From NCBI RefSeq assembly GCF_001514285.1, contig NZ_KQ949024.1:442405-506404 (forward strand): a stretch of 64,000 nucleotides of DNA. The letters are read 5' to 3'. The translations under genes and the position numbers were made by a program. Of this stretch, positions 49,873-58,051 are shown one piece after another. The stretch comes from Streptomyces sp. DSM 15324 (GTDB lineage Bacteria > Actinomycetota > Actinomycetes > Streptomycetales > Streptomycetaceae). Each line of letters opens with the position of its first letter. The stretch's first letter is position 1. The notes beneath the pieces were generated by a model. It worked only from the letters and a program-made list of their open reading frames with translations, was not told the origin of the DNA and did not search any database.

Positions 49873-51258
49873 TCAGTTCGAAAGACGGTCCAGAATGCGC
49901 GGGCCCAGGTCCGTCACGTCACCCGCGCCCATCGTGAGAACGAGATCACCGGGCTTCGCCATTCCCGCGACGACGGAGGGCACCTCGTCCTTGTCGTGCA
50001 CGGCCGTGACGTCCGCGCCGGCCGCCCGGGCCGCGTCGATGATCAGCGCGCTCGTCACCCCGGGGACCGGGTCCTCGCGGGCCGGGTAGATGTCGAGCAC
50101 GACCGAGGCGTCGGCCAGGGCCAGGGACTGTCCCATCTCCGTGCCGAGCTCCTGCGTCCGGGAGAACAGGTGCGGCTGGAAGACGACCAGGATGCGGGCG
50201 TCCCCGGCCGCGGCGCGCATCGCCTCCAGGTCGGCGGTCATTTCGGTGGGGTGGTGGGCGTAGGAGTCGATCACCTGGACGCCCGCCGCCTCGCCCTTGA
50301 GCTGAAGGCGCCGCTTGACGCCCGTGTACGCGGCGATCGCGGGCGCGAGTTCGGCGGCGGGGACACCGAGCGCGGCCCCCGCGGTCAGCGCGGCGACGGC
50401 GTTGAGCGCGTAGTGCCGGCCGGGCACGGACACCGTGAAGGTGATCTCCCGTCCGTCCAGGACCACCGTCACGAGGCTCTTGAGCCCCTGCGGTACGACC
50501 GACAGGACCCGGACGTCGGCGTCCTCGGCCTCGCCGTACGTCACCACCCGCACGCCCTCGACCCGCCGGGTCAGTTCACGGGCGCCCGCCTGGTCGGCGG
50601 AGACCACCAGCGTGCCGCCGGGCACGATCTTCCCGGCGAACGTCTCGAAGGACTCGTAGATCTCGTCCATCGAGGCGTAGTTGGCGTGGTGGTCCAGCTC
50701 CACGTTGAGGACGATCGCGACCTCGGGGGCGTACTTGTGGAAGCTGCGGTCCGATTCGTCCGCCTCGGCGACGAAGATCTCGCCGTCGCCGTGCAGCGCG
50801 TTGGAGCCGGGGGCGTCCAGGTCGCCGCCGATCGCGTAGGACGGCCGCAGGCCCAGCTCGGAGAGCGAGACCGCCAGCATGGACGTCGTGGTGGTCTTCC
50901 CGTGGGTGCCGGCGACCGCGATCGGGCGCAGGCCCTCCATCAGGGCGGCCAGCGCGTCGGAACGGTGGACGACCGGGATGCCCCGTTCGGCCGCGCGGGC
51001 CAGCTCGGGGTTGTCCGCGCGGATGGCCGAGGACACGACGACACAGCTCGCGTCGTCGGCGAGGTGCTCCGCGGCGTGCCCGATGTGGACGGTGGCCCCG
51101 AGCGCCCGCAGCGCCGCCGCGGTCTCCGACTCCTTGGCGTCACTGCCGGCCACCTTCGCCCCGCGCTGCGCGAGGATCTTCGCGATCCCCGACATCCCGG
51201 CGCCGCCGATGCCGATGAAGTGCGGGCGGTCCATGGCGGAAGGAAGGCCGGCTGCCAT
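49873..51258 (-). CDS. murC: UDP-N-acetylmuramate--L-alanine ligase
   Basis: A 461-residue Mur ligase with the N-terminal Rossmann glycine motif HFIGIGGAGMSGIA, the ATP loop AGTHGKTTTTSML, the central block DESDRSFHKYAPE and the C-terminal HHPTEMTADL. It adds the first peptide residue to the peptidoglycan precursor and is essential. ATG with GGAG seven bases upstream. It is away from a dcw cluster, as usual for Streptomyces murC. Confidence 0.97.
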   Translation of the reverse strand: MAAGLPSAMDRPHFIGIGGAGMSGIAKILAQRGAKVAGSDAKESETAAALRALGATVHIGHAAEHLADDASCVVVSSAIRADNPELARAAERGIPVVHRSDALAALMEGLRPIAVAGTHGKTTTTSMLAVSLSELGLRPSYAIGGDLDAPGSNALHGDGEIFVAEADESDRSFHKYAPEVAIVLNVELDHHANYASMDEIYESFETFAGKIVPGGTLVVSADQAGARELTRRVEGVRVVTYGEAEDADVRVLSVVPQGLKSLVTVVLDGREITFTVSVPGRHYALNAVAALTAGAALGVPAAELAPAIAAYTGVKRRLQLKGEAAGVQVIDSYAHHPTEMTADLEAMRAAAGDARILVVFQPHLFSRTQELGTEMGQSLALADASVVLDIYPAREDPVPGVTSALIIDAARAAGADVTAVHDKDEVPSVVAGMAKPGDLVLTMGAGDVTDLGPRILDRLSN

Positions 51259-51380
51259 GCGTGATCTCCAGGGGTGCGTACGACGGTGGATCCGCCCCAG
51301 CCTATTGCGTCGCCGGGACCGTCCCACCCCAGGGGCGCGGGACCGCGGCGCTCCGCGGCTCCGCGCCGAACGCCCGCGGA

Positions 51381-51854
51381 CTACGTCTTGCTGTGCGAGA
51401 AGAGCTTCAGCACCGGTACCCCCACCTTGTGGCGGGCCCGGGAAGCCCAGTCCCGGTGGAAGAACTCCTCGACGTAGTGCGGATCGGTCAGCACGATCAC
51501 CTCGTCCGCCTCCACCTCCTCCACGAGCGACTTCAGCGCGTCCAGCGGGTGATCCTCGACCAGCCGCCCCGCCGCCGAACTGCCCGAGGCGTGCAGCGCC
51601 CGCAGGGACACCTCCAGCGCCCGCTCCCCGAACCCCTTCGCCTCCTCCCCCTCCGGCGTCTCCCGCTCCCGGGCCGCCTCGTCCAGCTCGCCGAGGGCGA
51701 CGTCGTCGATGGCCCGCAGCAGTCGGTCCGCCTGGTCGCCGCGCGGCTGGAGCAGGACGTGGAAGGCGACGTCCTCGTCCCCGTGCAGGGTGGTGACGAA
51801 CTCCACGTCGGCTGAGGTCAGTGCCTTCTCGATCATCAGAACGCTTGTGAACAC
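51381..51854 (-). CDS. Conserved actinobacterial protein, UspA-like fold suspected
   Basis: A 157-residue soluble protein starting MFTSVLMIEKALTSADVEFV. An alpha/beta pattern (VEFVTTLHGDEDVAFHVLLQ at the start, ADEVIVLTDPHYVEEFFHRD and KVGVPVLKLFSHSK at the end) recalls universal stress proteins, with a charged helical middle. Relatives have been labelled indole-3-glycerol phosphate synthase in databases as I recall, which the sequence does not support (no barrel). GTG start. It lies 122 bp upstream of murC on the same strand and could be in that operon. Confidence 0.7.
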   Translation of the reverse strand: MFTSVLMIEKALTSADVEFVTTLHGDEDVAFHVLLQPRGDQADRLLRAIDDVALGELDEAARERETPEGEEAKGFGERALEVSLRALHASGSSAAGRLVEDHPLDALKSLVEEVEADEVIVLTDPHYVEEFFHRDWASRARHKVGVPVLKLFSHSKT

Positions 51855-51989
51855 CGGACGCCGCCCCTTCTGCGGAAACCATCCTGCCCCGTGATCTCAC
51901 GGGGACTGCGAGTCTTAGTGTGCCCACCCGAAGCTAACCGGAACGATTCGTTCCGCCATTTTCGGGACCCCCGGTACCACTGACCGATT

Positions 51990-52856
51990 TCAAGGCCGCC
52001 GGTAGCGGCCGAAGAGGAAACCCCCCTCCTCCAGGAGGGACACCAGTGCGAACCGCTGGGGCACCGGGACCGGGGGTCCGCCCGCGATGCGCTGCGCGCC
52101 CCCCGCCGTGAGCATCGGGGAGACGGTCAGACACAGCTCGTCCAGTACCCCGGAGGCGATGAACTGCCCGAGCATCCGGGGGCCGCCCTCGGTCAGCAGC
52201 CGGGTGTGCCCCAGCTCGGCGAGGGCCGCGACGGCCCGCGCGGGGTCGACCCCCATGCCGTCACCGGCGATCAGCACCCGCGCCCCCGCCTTCTCGGCCG
52301 CGGCCACCTTGTCGGGGGCGGCCGCGGCGCCGGTCAGCAGCAGGGTCGGCACCGGCGGCGAGGTGAACAGCGGCAGCGAGAAGTCCAGGTCCAGGCTGGC
52401 GGTGACCACGGCGATCGCGGGCGCGGGCCCCTGTCCGGCGGCCTCCCGCCGGCCGGCGAACTCCGCCCGCGCGCGGGCCGGGCGGTACCCCTCCTGCCGT
52501 ACCGTTTCGGCACCCACGACCACCACGTCCGCGAGCCCCCGCAGCGTGCCGAAGATCCGCATGTCGGCCGCGGTGGAGATGGGCTGGGAGCGCCCGTCGT
52601 GCTGGGCGGCGCCGTCGAGCGTGGAGACCATGTTGGCCCGCAGCCAGGGCCGCGGCTCCCCGGGTGCGGGCTCGGGGTAGGCGTAGGCCTCGGCGAGCTC
52701 GTCGAGGCTCCACTCCCGGTCCTCGGTCAGCGGGACGGACAGCGGGGCGGACGTCGGGGCGGCCGCCGGGTCGGTGGCCGGCCCGGCCGCCGGGGCGGGT
52801 GTCCGGTCGGGTGTCCGGTCGGGTGTCTGGTCGGTCACAGGGAACAGCCGTCGCAT
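51990..52856 (-). CDS. RibD C-terminal-type (pyrimidine) reductase
   Basis: A 288-residue protein. The Pro/Thr-rich N-terminus holds a 12-bp DNA repeat near 52800-52834 (residues TPDRTPDRTPA). The rest is a dihydrofolate-reductase-fold RibD_C domain (LRANMVSTLDGAAQHDGRSQ, DVVVVGAETVRQEGY, HTRLLTEGGPRMLGQFIASG). Such enzymes reduce the 5-amino-6-ribosylaminouracil intermediate of riboflavin synthesis or an unknown relative. It has no deaminase domain. Divergent from zapE with a 37-bp gap. Confidence 0.87.
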   Translation of the reverse strand: MRRLFPVTDQTPDRTPDRTPAPAAGPATDPAAAPTSAPLSVPLTEDREWSLDELAEAYAYPEPAPGEPRPWLRANMVSTLDGAAQHDGRSQPISTAADMRIFGTLRGLADVVVVGAETVRQEGYRPARARAEFAGRREAAGQGPAPAIAVVTASLDLDFSLPLFTSPPVPTLLLTGAAAAPDKVAAAEKAGARVLIAGDGMGVDPARAVAALAELGHTRLLTEGGPRMLGQFIASGVLDELCLTVSPMLTAGGAQRIAGGPPVPVPQRFALVSLLEEGGFLFGRYRRP

Positions 52857-52893
52857 GCCTCGCAGTCTGGCACGCGGATTAGCATGGGGAACC

Positions 52894-54000
52894 GTGTCGT
52901 CCTCCACCCCTTCCGCCCCTGTCGACGAGATAGCCGACGCGGCCCCGCTGTCCCTGTGCGCCCTCGAGCCGTACGTCCCGGCGGACCGGCTGGTCGCCGA
53001 GATGGTGCCGCCGCCCCGCTTCGACTCGGTGCGCTTCCGCACCTATCTCCCGGATTCGAACCAGCCCAGCCAGAGCGCGGCCGTGTCGGTCCTGGAGGGC
53101 TTCGCGGGCGGGCTCGGCGGGGCGCACGCCGTGGGCGGCGCCCGGCGCGGGTTCCTCGGCTTCGGCAGGGCGAAGGCGCCCAAGGCACCCGCCGGTCCGC
53201 GCGGGGTCTACCTGGACGGCGGCTACGGCGTCGGCAAGACCCACCTGCTCGCCTCCCTGTGGCACGCCACCCCGGCCGAGCCCGAGCTGAAGGCGTTCGG
53301 CACCTTCGTGGAGCTGACCAACCTGGTCGGCGCCCTCGGCTTCCAGCAGACGGTCCGCACGCTCTCCGGGCACCGGCTGCTGTGCATCGACGAGTTCGAG
53401 CTGGACGACCCGGGCGACACCGTGCTCGTGTCGTCCCTGCTCGGCAAGCTGGTCGAGGCGGGGGTGGCGCTGGCCGCGACCTCCAACACGCTGCCGGGCA
53501 AGCTCGGCGAGGGCCGGTTCGCGGCCGTCGACTTCCTGCGTGAGATCCAGGGCCTGTCGGCGCACTTCCGCACCCTGCGCATCGACGGCGAGGACTACCG
53601 CCACCGCGGCCTGCCCGAGGCTCCGGCGCCGTACTCCGACGACCAGGTGACGAAGGCGGCGTACGCCACCCCGGGCTCCTCGCTGGACGACTTCCCGCAC
53701 CTCCTCGACCATCTCTCGCGGGTCCACCCGAGCCGTTACGGAGCGCTCACCGACGGCCTGACGGCGGTGTGCCTCACCGACGTCCGCCCGGTGCCGGACC
53801 AGTCGACCGCGCTCAGGCTGGTGGTCCTGGCCGACCGGCTCTACGACCGCGAGGTCCCGGTGCTGGCCTCCGGGCTCCCCTTCGACCGGCTGTTCAGCGA
53901 GGAGATGCTGAACGGCGGCTACCGCAAGAAGTACTTCCGGGCGATCTCCCGGCTCACCGCGCTGGCCCGGGACGCGAAGCGGCTCGCCGAAGCGGTCTAG
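52894..54000 (+). CDS. zapE: Cell division protein ZapE / AFG1-family ATPase
   Basis: A 368-residue AFG1-like P-loop ATPase: Walker A YLDGGYGVGKTHLLAS, Walker B LLCIDEFELDDPGD, sensor region LAATSNTLP and C-terminal PFDRLFSEEMLNGGYRKKYF. In E. coli ZapE acts on FtsZ; the role in actinobacteria is less clear. GTG start with GGGGA upstream. Complete and of normal length. Confidence 0.93.
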   Translation: MSSSTPSAPVDEIADAAPLSLCALEPYVPADRLVAEMVPPPRFDSVRFRTYLPDSNQPSQSAAVSVLEGFAGGLGGAHAVGGARRGFLGFGRAKAPKAPAGPRGVYLDGGYGVGKTHLLASLWHATPAEPELKAFGTFVELTNLVGALGFQQTVRTLSGHRLLCIDEFELDDPGDTVLVSSLLGKLVEAGVALAATSNTLPGKLGEGRFAAVDFLREIQGLSAHFRTLRIDGEDYRHRGLPEAPAPYSDDQVTKAAYATPGSSLDDFPHLLDHLSRVHPSRYGALTDGLTAVCLTDVRPVPDQSTALRLVVLADRLYDREVPVLASGLPFDRLFSEEMLNGGYRKKYFRAISRLTALARDAKRLAEAV

Positions 54001-54072
54001 CCGAGCCCGTCCAGAGGGAAATCACGCCACATCACCCTCGCTTTTGAGGCGCACTTCTTCTCGAAACGCGGA

Positions 54073-54104
54073 GTTAACCCTGCAAACAACTTTGCAGGGT
54101 TAAC
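54073..54104. promoter_or_regulatory. AT-rich perfect inverted repeat upstream of the carbonic anhydrase cluster
   Basis: A 14-bp perfect stem (gttaaccctgcaaa / tttgcagggttaac) with a 4-base loop. Its base composition is unlike the GC-rich terminators here. It is followed by two copies of ttgacca and a short gacca/tggtc dyad before the next gene. It could be an operator or the terminator of zapE. Confidence 0.5.
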
Positions 54105-54174
54105 GTGTTTCTTGACCAACCATTGACCAGTCATTGGTCCGTACTAGACGTGCGCGCAACGGGGAGGGGGGTAC

Positions 54175-54579
54175 ATGTTCCGAGGTGCGACGGCCCGGAC
54201 CGCACTCGCGCTCCTCGCCGCCGTCCTGCTCGCCCTCCCGTTCTTCGCACCCACGCCGTCCTTCGCACACGCGCATACCGTGCGTCAGGTCGAGGCCAAG
54301 ACCAAGACCGGAATCCCACCCGCAGGCAAGCCGCTGCGCGACGAGCTGGTCACGGTCCGCGACTGCGGTCACCGCGGCCCCGCGGACCCCCTGCGCCCCA
54401 TCGACCGGCACCGCGCCACCGCCGGCTCCGCCGCCACCCCCCAGGAGCCGGAGCGCGCCCTGCTGGCGCTGGATCCGGCGGCCGAGCATCCACCGGCCCG
54501 CCCGGCCGGCCCCCATCACCGCTCGTCGAGATCCTCGGCGGGCCACTCCCCGGCGGCGCTCCAGGTGTTCCGCTGCTGA
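54175..54579 (+). CDS. Small secreted protein of unknown function
   Basis: A 134-residue precursor with a clear signal peptide (TALALLAAVLLALPFFAPTP, cleavage after SFA). The mature part is His/Pro/Arg-rich without recognisable domains, with two cysteines (VRDCGH and the final FRC). ATG closely follows the strong GGGGAGGGGGG. It precedes the carbonic anhydrase gene by 133 bp, and a relation to metal or CO2 handling is only suggested by position and histidine content. Composition alone would allow a spurious ORF, but signal and ribosome site argue for a gene. Confidence 0.65.
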   Translation: MFRGATARTALALLAAVLLALPFFAPTPSFAHAHTVRQVEAKTKTGIPPAGKPLRDELVTVRDCGHRGPADPLRPIDRHRATAGSAATPQEPERALLALDPAAEHPPARPAGPHHRSSRSSAGHSPAALQVFRC

Positions 54580-54712
54580 GGACGACTCCTCTGCTCGCCG
54601 AGCGGAGACCTGCTCACCGAGCAGAGCAGAACAGCGGTTCGCAGTTCCCCCACCTGTCCTGTTTTGCACATCCGACGCGCCCCCACAGCGCGCCAGGAGG
54701 AGTCACCACGTC

Positions 54713-55294
54713 ATGCAGCCCCTCATCGACAACGCCCGTACGTTCGGACAGCGCCCTGAGGAGTTCGCCAAGCTCGCCGAAGGCCAGTCCCCTCAGGTCC
54801 TGTTCATCACCTGCTCCGATTCGCGGGTCGTCCCCGCGCTGATCACGGGCGCCCGTCCCGGCGAGCTCTTCGAGCTGCGCACCGCGGGCAACATCGTCCC
54901 GCCGTACGGCTCCGAGCGCCCCACCGGCGAGGCCGCCACCATCGAGTACGCGGTGGAGGTCCTCGGCGTCCAGGACGTCGTCGTCTGCGGCCACTCCCAC
55001 TGCGGCGCGGTCGGCGCGCTGGTGCGCGGCGACGACCTCGACGCCGTCCCCGCCGTACGCGACTGGCTCGCGCACGCCGCCGACGAGCCCTCGGCCGCCG
55101 ACCCCGGCGATCCGACGGTCGCCCTCGCGGTCCAGAACCACGTCCTCGCCCAGTTGCTGCGGCTGCGCTCCTACCCCTGTGTGGAGAAGCGGCTCACGGA
55201 CGGCCGGCTGCGGGTGCGCGGCTGGTACTACGAGGTGCACACCGGCGCGGTGCTCGAACACCACGTGGACACCGACGGCTTCGAAGCCCTGTGA
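54713..55294 (+). CDS. Beta-class carbonic anhydrase
   Basis: A 193-residue beta-carbonic anhydrase with zinc ligands Cys34, His94 and Cys97 and the catalytic dyad Asp36/Arg38 (ITCSDSRVV, VVCGHSHCGAV). It interconverts CO2 and bicarbonate in the cytosol. ATG after an AGGAGGAG. Its stop overlaps the start of the SulP transporter (GTGA), so the two are coupled; the transporter may bring in bicarbonate or remove it. Confidence 0.95.
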   Translation: MQPLIDNARTFGQRPEEFAKLAEGQSPQVLFITCSDSRVVPALITGARPGELFELRTAGNIVPPYGSERPTGEAATIEYAVEVLGVQDVVVCGHSHCGAVGALVRGDDLDAVPAVRDWLAHAADEPSAADPGDPTVALAVQNHVLAQLLRLRSYPCVEKRLTDGRLRVRGWYYEVHTGAVLEHHVDTDGFEAL

Positions 55295-56799
55295 GCGCCG
55301 CGATGACCCAGCCGAAGAACACCCGAATAGCCAGGTTCCCCCATCTGCGGCAGGACTTCGCCGCCTCGCTCGTCGTCTTCCTGGTCGCGCTCCCGCTGTG
55401 CGTGGGCGTGGCCGTGGCCTCCGGCGTGCCGGCCGAGCTCGGGCTCGTCACCGGCATCGTCGGCGGCCTCGTCACCGGTGTGATGCGCGGCAGTTCGCTC
55501 CAGGTCTCCGGACCGGCGGCCGGACTGACCGTTCTGGTCTTCGAGGCGGTGCGGGAGTTCGGCCTGCCCGCCCTCGGAGTGATCGTCCTCGTCACGGGCG
55601 TCCTCCAGATCACCATGGGCGTCCTCAAGCTGGGCCGGTACTTCCGGGCCATCTCCGTCTCCGTGGTCGAGGGCATGCTCGCCGGGATCGGCCTGGTGCT
55701 GATCGCCGGGCAGGTGTACGCGCTGGTCGGGGCCAAGGCACCGGACTCCGGCCCGGAGAAGATCGCCGGGCTGCCCGGGGCGCTCGTGGACGCGCTCGGC
55801 AGCCCCGGCGCGTCGGCCTCGCTCGCGCTCGGCGCGGGAACCGTCGCCGTCCTCGTGCTGTGGCGGCGGCTGCCGGCGAAGGCGCGCGCCGTACCGGGGC
55901 CGCTCGCCGCGGTGGGGCTCGCCACCCTCGCCGCCCTGCTGCTCGACCTGCCGGTGGCCACCGTGGAGGTGCACGGCCTGCTCGGCTCGCTCCAGCCGCC
56001 GCCGCTGTCCGCCTTCGGTGAGCTCGCGGGCATCGGTCTGCTCGGCACGATCGTCGCGTTCACCCTGATCGCGTCCGCCGAGTCGCTGTTCAGCGCGGCG
56101 GCCGTGGACCGGCTGCACGACGGGCCGCGCACCGAGTACGACAGGGAACTCGTCGCGCAGGGCGCGGGCAACACGCTCTGCGGGCTGCTCGGCGCGCTGC
56201 CGATGACCGCGGTGATCGTGCGCAGCGCGGCCAACGTCCAGGCGGGCGCCCGCACCAAGGCGTCCCGGGTGCTGCACGGCGTGTGGCTGCTGCTGTTCGC
56301 GGCCCTGCTGCCGGGCGCGCTGGCCTACATCCCGATCCCGGCGCTGGCCGGCATCCTCGTCCACGCCGGCGCCAAGCTGGTCCCGCTCCGCTCGCTCGCG
56401 GCCCTGTGGCGCGAGCACCGCGGGGAGGCGCTGATCCTGGTCGTCACGGCCGTGTCGATCGTCGCGGTCAGCATGTTCGAGGGGGTCCTCATCGGTCTGG
56501 CGCTCGCGGTGGTGAAGACGGCCTGGGAGGCCTCGCACATCCGGCTGGAGGTGGTCGACAAGGGCGCCGGGCCGGTCCAGGCGCATCTGTCGGGCAACGC
56601 GACCTTCCTGCGGCTGCCGAAGATCCTCGACAACCTGGAGGCGCTCCCGCAGGACCGACCCGTCGAGCTGAACCTCACCGGTCTGCACCACCTCGACCAC
56701 GCCTGCCGCACGGCCCTGGAGTCCTGGGCCCGCCAGCACAGCGCGGCCGGCACGGAGCCCGTCAGGGTCATGGAGCCGGTCCGGACCTCGGCCGGCTGA
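55291..56799 (+). CDS. SulP-family anion transporter with STAS domain
   Basis: A 502-residue SulP transporter with about 11 membrane helices (LVVFLVALPLCVGVAVASGV, LQVSGPAAGLTVLVFEAVRE) and a C-terminal STAS-like domain (LSGNATFLRLPKILDNLEAL, VELNLTGLHHLDHACRTALE). Linkage to a carbonic anhydrase suggests bicarbonate transport, though sulfate is the other known substrate of the family. GTG start overlapping the carbonic anhydrase stop. A very strong terminator follows at once. Confidence 0.94.
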   Translation: MSAAMTQPKNTRIARFPHLRQDFAASLVVFLVALPLCVGVAVASGVPAELGLVTGIVGGLVTGVMRGSSLQVSGPAAGLTVLVFEAVREFGLPALGVIVLVTGVLQITMGVLKLGRYFRAISVSVVEGMLAGIGLVLIAGQVYALVGAKAPDSGPEKIAGLPGALVDALGSPGASASLALGAGTVAVLVLWRRLPAKARAVPGPLAAVGLATLAALLLDLPVATVEVHGLLGSLQPPPLSAFGELAGIGLLGTIVAFTLIASAESLFSAAAVDRLHDGPRTEYDRELVAQGAGNTLCGLLGALPMTAVIVRSAANVQAGARTKASRVLHGVWLLLFAALLPGALAYIPIPALAGILVHAGAKLVPLRSLAALWREHRGEALILVVTAVSIVAVSMFEGVLIGLALAVVKTAWEASHIRLEVVDKGAGPVQAHLSGNATFLRLPKILDNLEALPQDRPVELNLTGLHHLDHACRTALESWARQHSAAGTEPVRVMEPVRTSAG

Positions 56800-56800
56800 G

Positions 56801-56844
56801 GCGACCGGCCCCGCACGGCCACAAAGCCGTGCGGGGCCGGTCGC
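56801..56844 (+). terminator. Terminator of the carbonic anhydrase-SulP operon
   Basis: A perfect 19-bp stem (gcgaccggccccgcacggc and its complement) with a 6-base loop, starting two bases after the stop codon. Confidence 0.95.
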
Positions 56845-56859
56845 GCCCGATCGACCGCG

Positions 56860-57050
56860 CCGCCGTCCGGCCCCATGGCCCGGGCCCGCCATCCGACCCG
56901 CGGCCAGGCCCGCCGCCCGAGCAGCCAGGGGCCCCGTCCGCCCGCGGCCAGGGCCGCCATCCGGCCCGGGGCCAGCGCCACCGTCCGGCCCGCCACCCAC
57001 ACCGCCCTCCGGCCCGTGGCCCGGGCCGCCGTCCGGGGCGTGGCCCCCGG
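56860..57050. repeat. Degenerate 24-bp tandem repeat, about eight units
   Basis: Units of the form ccgccgtccggcccg followed by a gg(c/t)cagg-like end recur with a 24-bp period and several substitutions each. On the plus strand an open frame gives octapeptide-like repeats (ATVRPATH, TALRPVAR, AAVRGVAP), but without a ribosome site I do not call a gene. It lies between a terminator and the slipin gene. Confidence 0.7.
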
Positions 57051-57111
57051 CCGGGCGGCGGGCATATCGTTGCATGTGCAGACAGAACGACCCTCTGTCT
57101 AGGAGGTCGTC

Positions 57112-57975
57112 ATGCTCGAGGAAGTACTCGGCGCGGTCCTGGCGGCCGGCGCGGCGGGCCTGGTCTATTTCGGGGCGGCGGCGCGGGTCGTCAAGCAGTA
57201 CGAGCGCGGGGTCGTGCTCCGGCTGGGCCGGCTGCGCGGGGACACCCGCGCGCCGGGATTCACCATGGTCGTTCCCGGCGTCGACCGGCTGCGCAAGGTC
57301 AACATGCAGATCGTGACCATGCCCATCCCGGCCCAGGAGGGCATCACCCGCGACAACGTGACCGTGCGGGTCGACGCGGTGGTCTACTTCCGGGTCGTGG
57401 ACGCGGCGGCCGCCCTCATCAACGTCGAGGACTACCGGTTCGCCGTCTCCCAGATGGCGCAGACCTCGCTGCGTTCGATCATCGGCAAGAGCGAACTGGA
57501 CGACCTCCTGTCGAACCGGGAGAAGCTCAACGAAGGCCTGGAGCTGATGATCGACAGCCCGGCCATCGGCTGGGGCGTGCAGATCGACCGGGTCGAGATC
57601 AAGGACGTGTCCCTGCCGGACGCCATGAAGCGTTCCATGGCCCGCCAGGCCGAGGCGGACCGGGAGCGCCGGGCGCGGATCATCAACGCGGACGCGGAGC
57701 TGCAGGCGTCGAAGAAGCTCGCCGAGGCGGCCCAGCAGATGGCGGACACACCGTCCGCGCTCCAACTGCGGCTGCTCCAGACGGTGATGGCGGTGGCGGC
57801 GGAGAAGAACTCCACCCTGGTGCTGCCCATCCCGGTGGAGCTGCTGCGCTTCCTGGAACGGGCCCCGCAGCCGCCGGGCCCGGCCACGGAGCAGCCCCCT
57901 CCGCAACCGCCCCTCGAACCCCTCCCGCCGCCCCCGCCACCCCCGCAGCCCCCTCCCCCGGCGGCGGACGAGTGA
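57112..57975 (+). CDS. Slipin / SPFH (band 7) membrane protein
   Basis: A 287-residue slipin. One N-terminal membrane hairpin segment (VLGAVLAAGAAGLVYFGAAA), then the SPFH domain (VKQYERGVVLRLGRLRGDTR, APGFTMVVPGVDRLRKVNMQ, VTVRVDAVVYFRVVDAAAAL), a coiled-coil (about 175-235) and a Pro-rich tail. Such proteins form oligomeric scaffolds at membrane microdomains. ATG six bases after a TAGGAGG. The usual NfeD partner protease is not adjacent. A short dyad (gacaga / tctgtc) lies just upstream. Confidence 0.92.
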   Translation: MLEEVLGAVLAAGAAGLVYFGAAARVVKQYERGVVLRLGRLRGDTRAPGFTMVVPGVDRLRKVNMQIVTMPIPAQEGITRDNVTVRVDAVVYFRVVDAAAALINVEDYRFAVSQMAQTSLRSIIGKSELDDLLSNREKLNEGLELMIDSPAIGWGVQIDRVEIKDVSLPDAMKRSMARQAEADRERRARIINADAELQASKKLAEAAQQMADTPSALQLRLLQTVMAVAAEKNSTLVLPIPVELLRFLERAPQPPGPATEQPPPQPPLEPLPPPPPPPQPPPPAADE

Positions 57976-58051
57976 CGCCGACGGACGGGCCACAGCCCGT
58001 GTCGCAGTCCTCTTGTCATACCTGAGACGCGGTCTCTCGTATGTTCGTACG

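Noticed and set aside
56875..57102. Open frame over the 24-bp repeats with an octapeptide pattern
   Set aside because: No ribosome binding site and no recognisable N-terminus; the open frame follows from GC-rich repeats whose period is a multiple of three.
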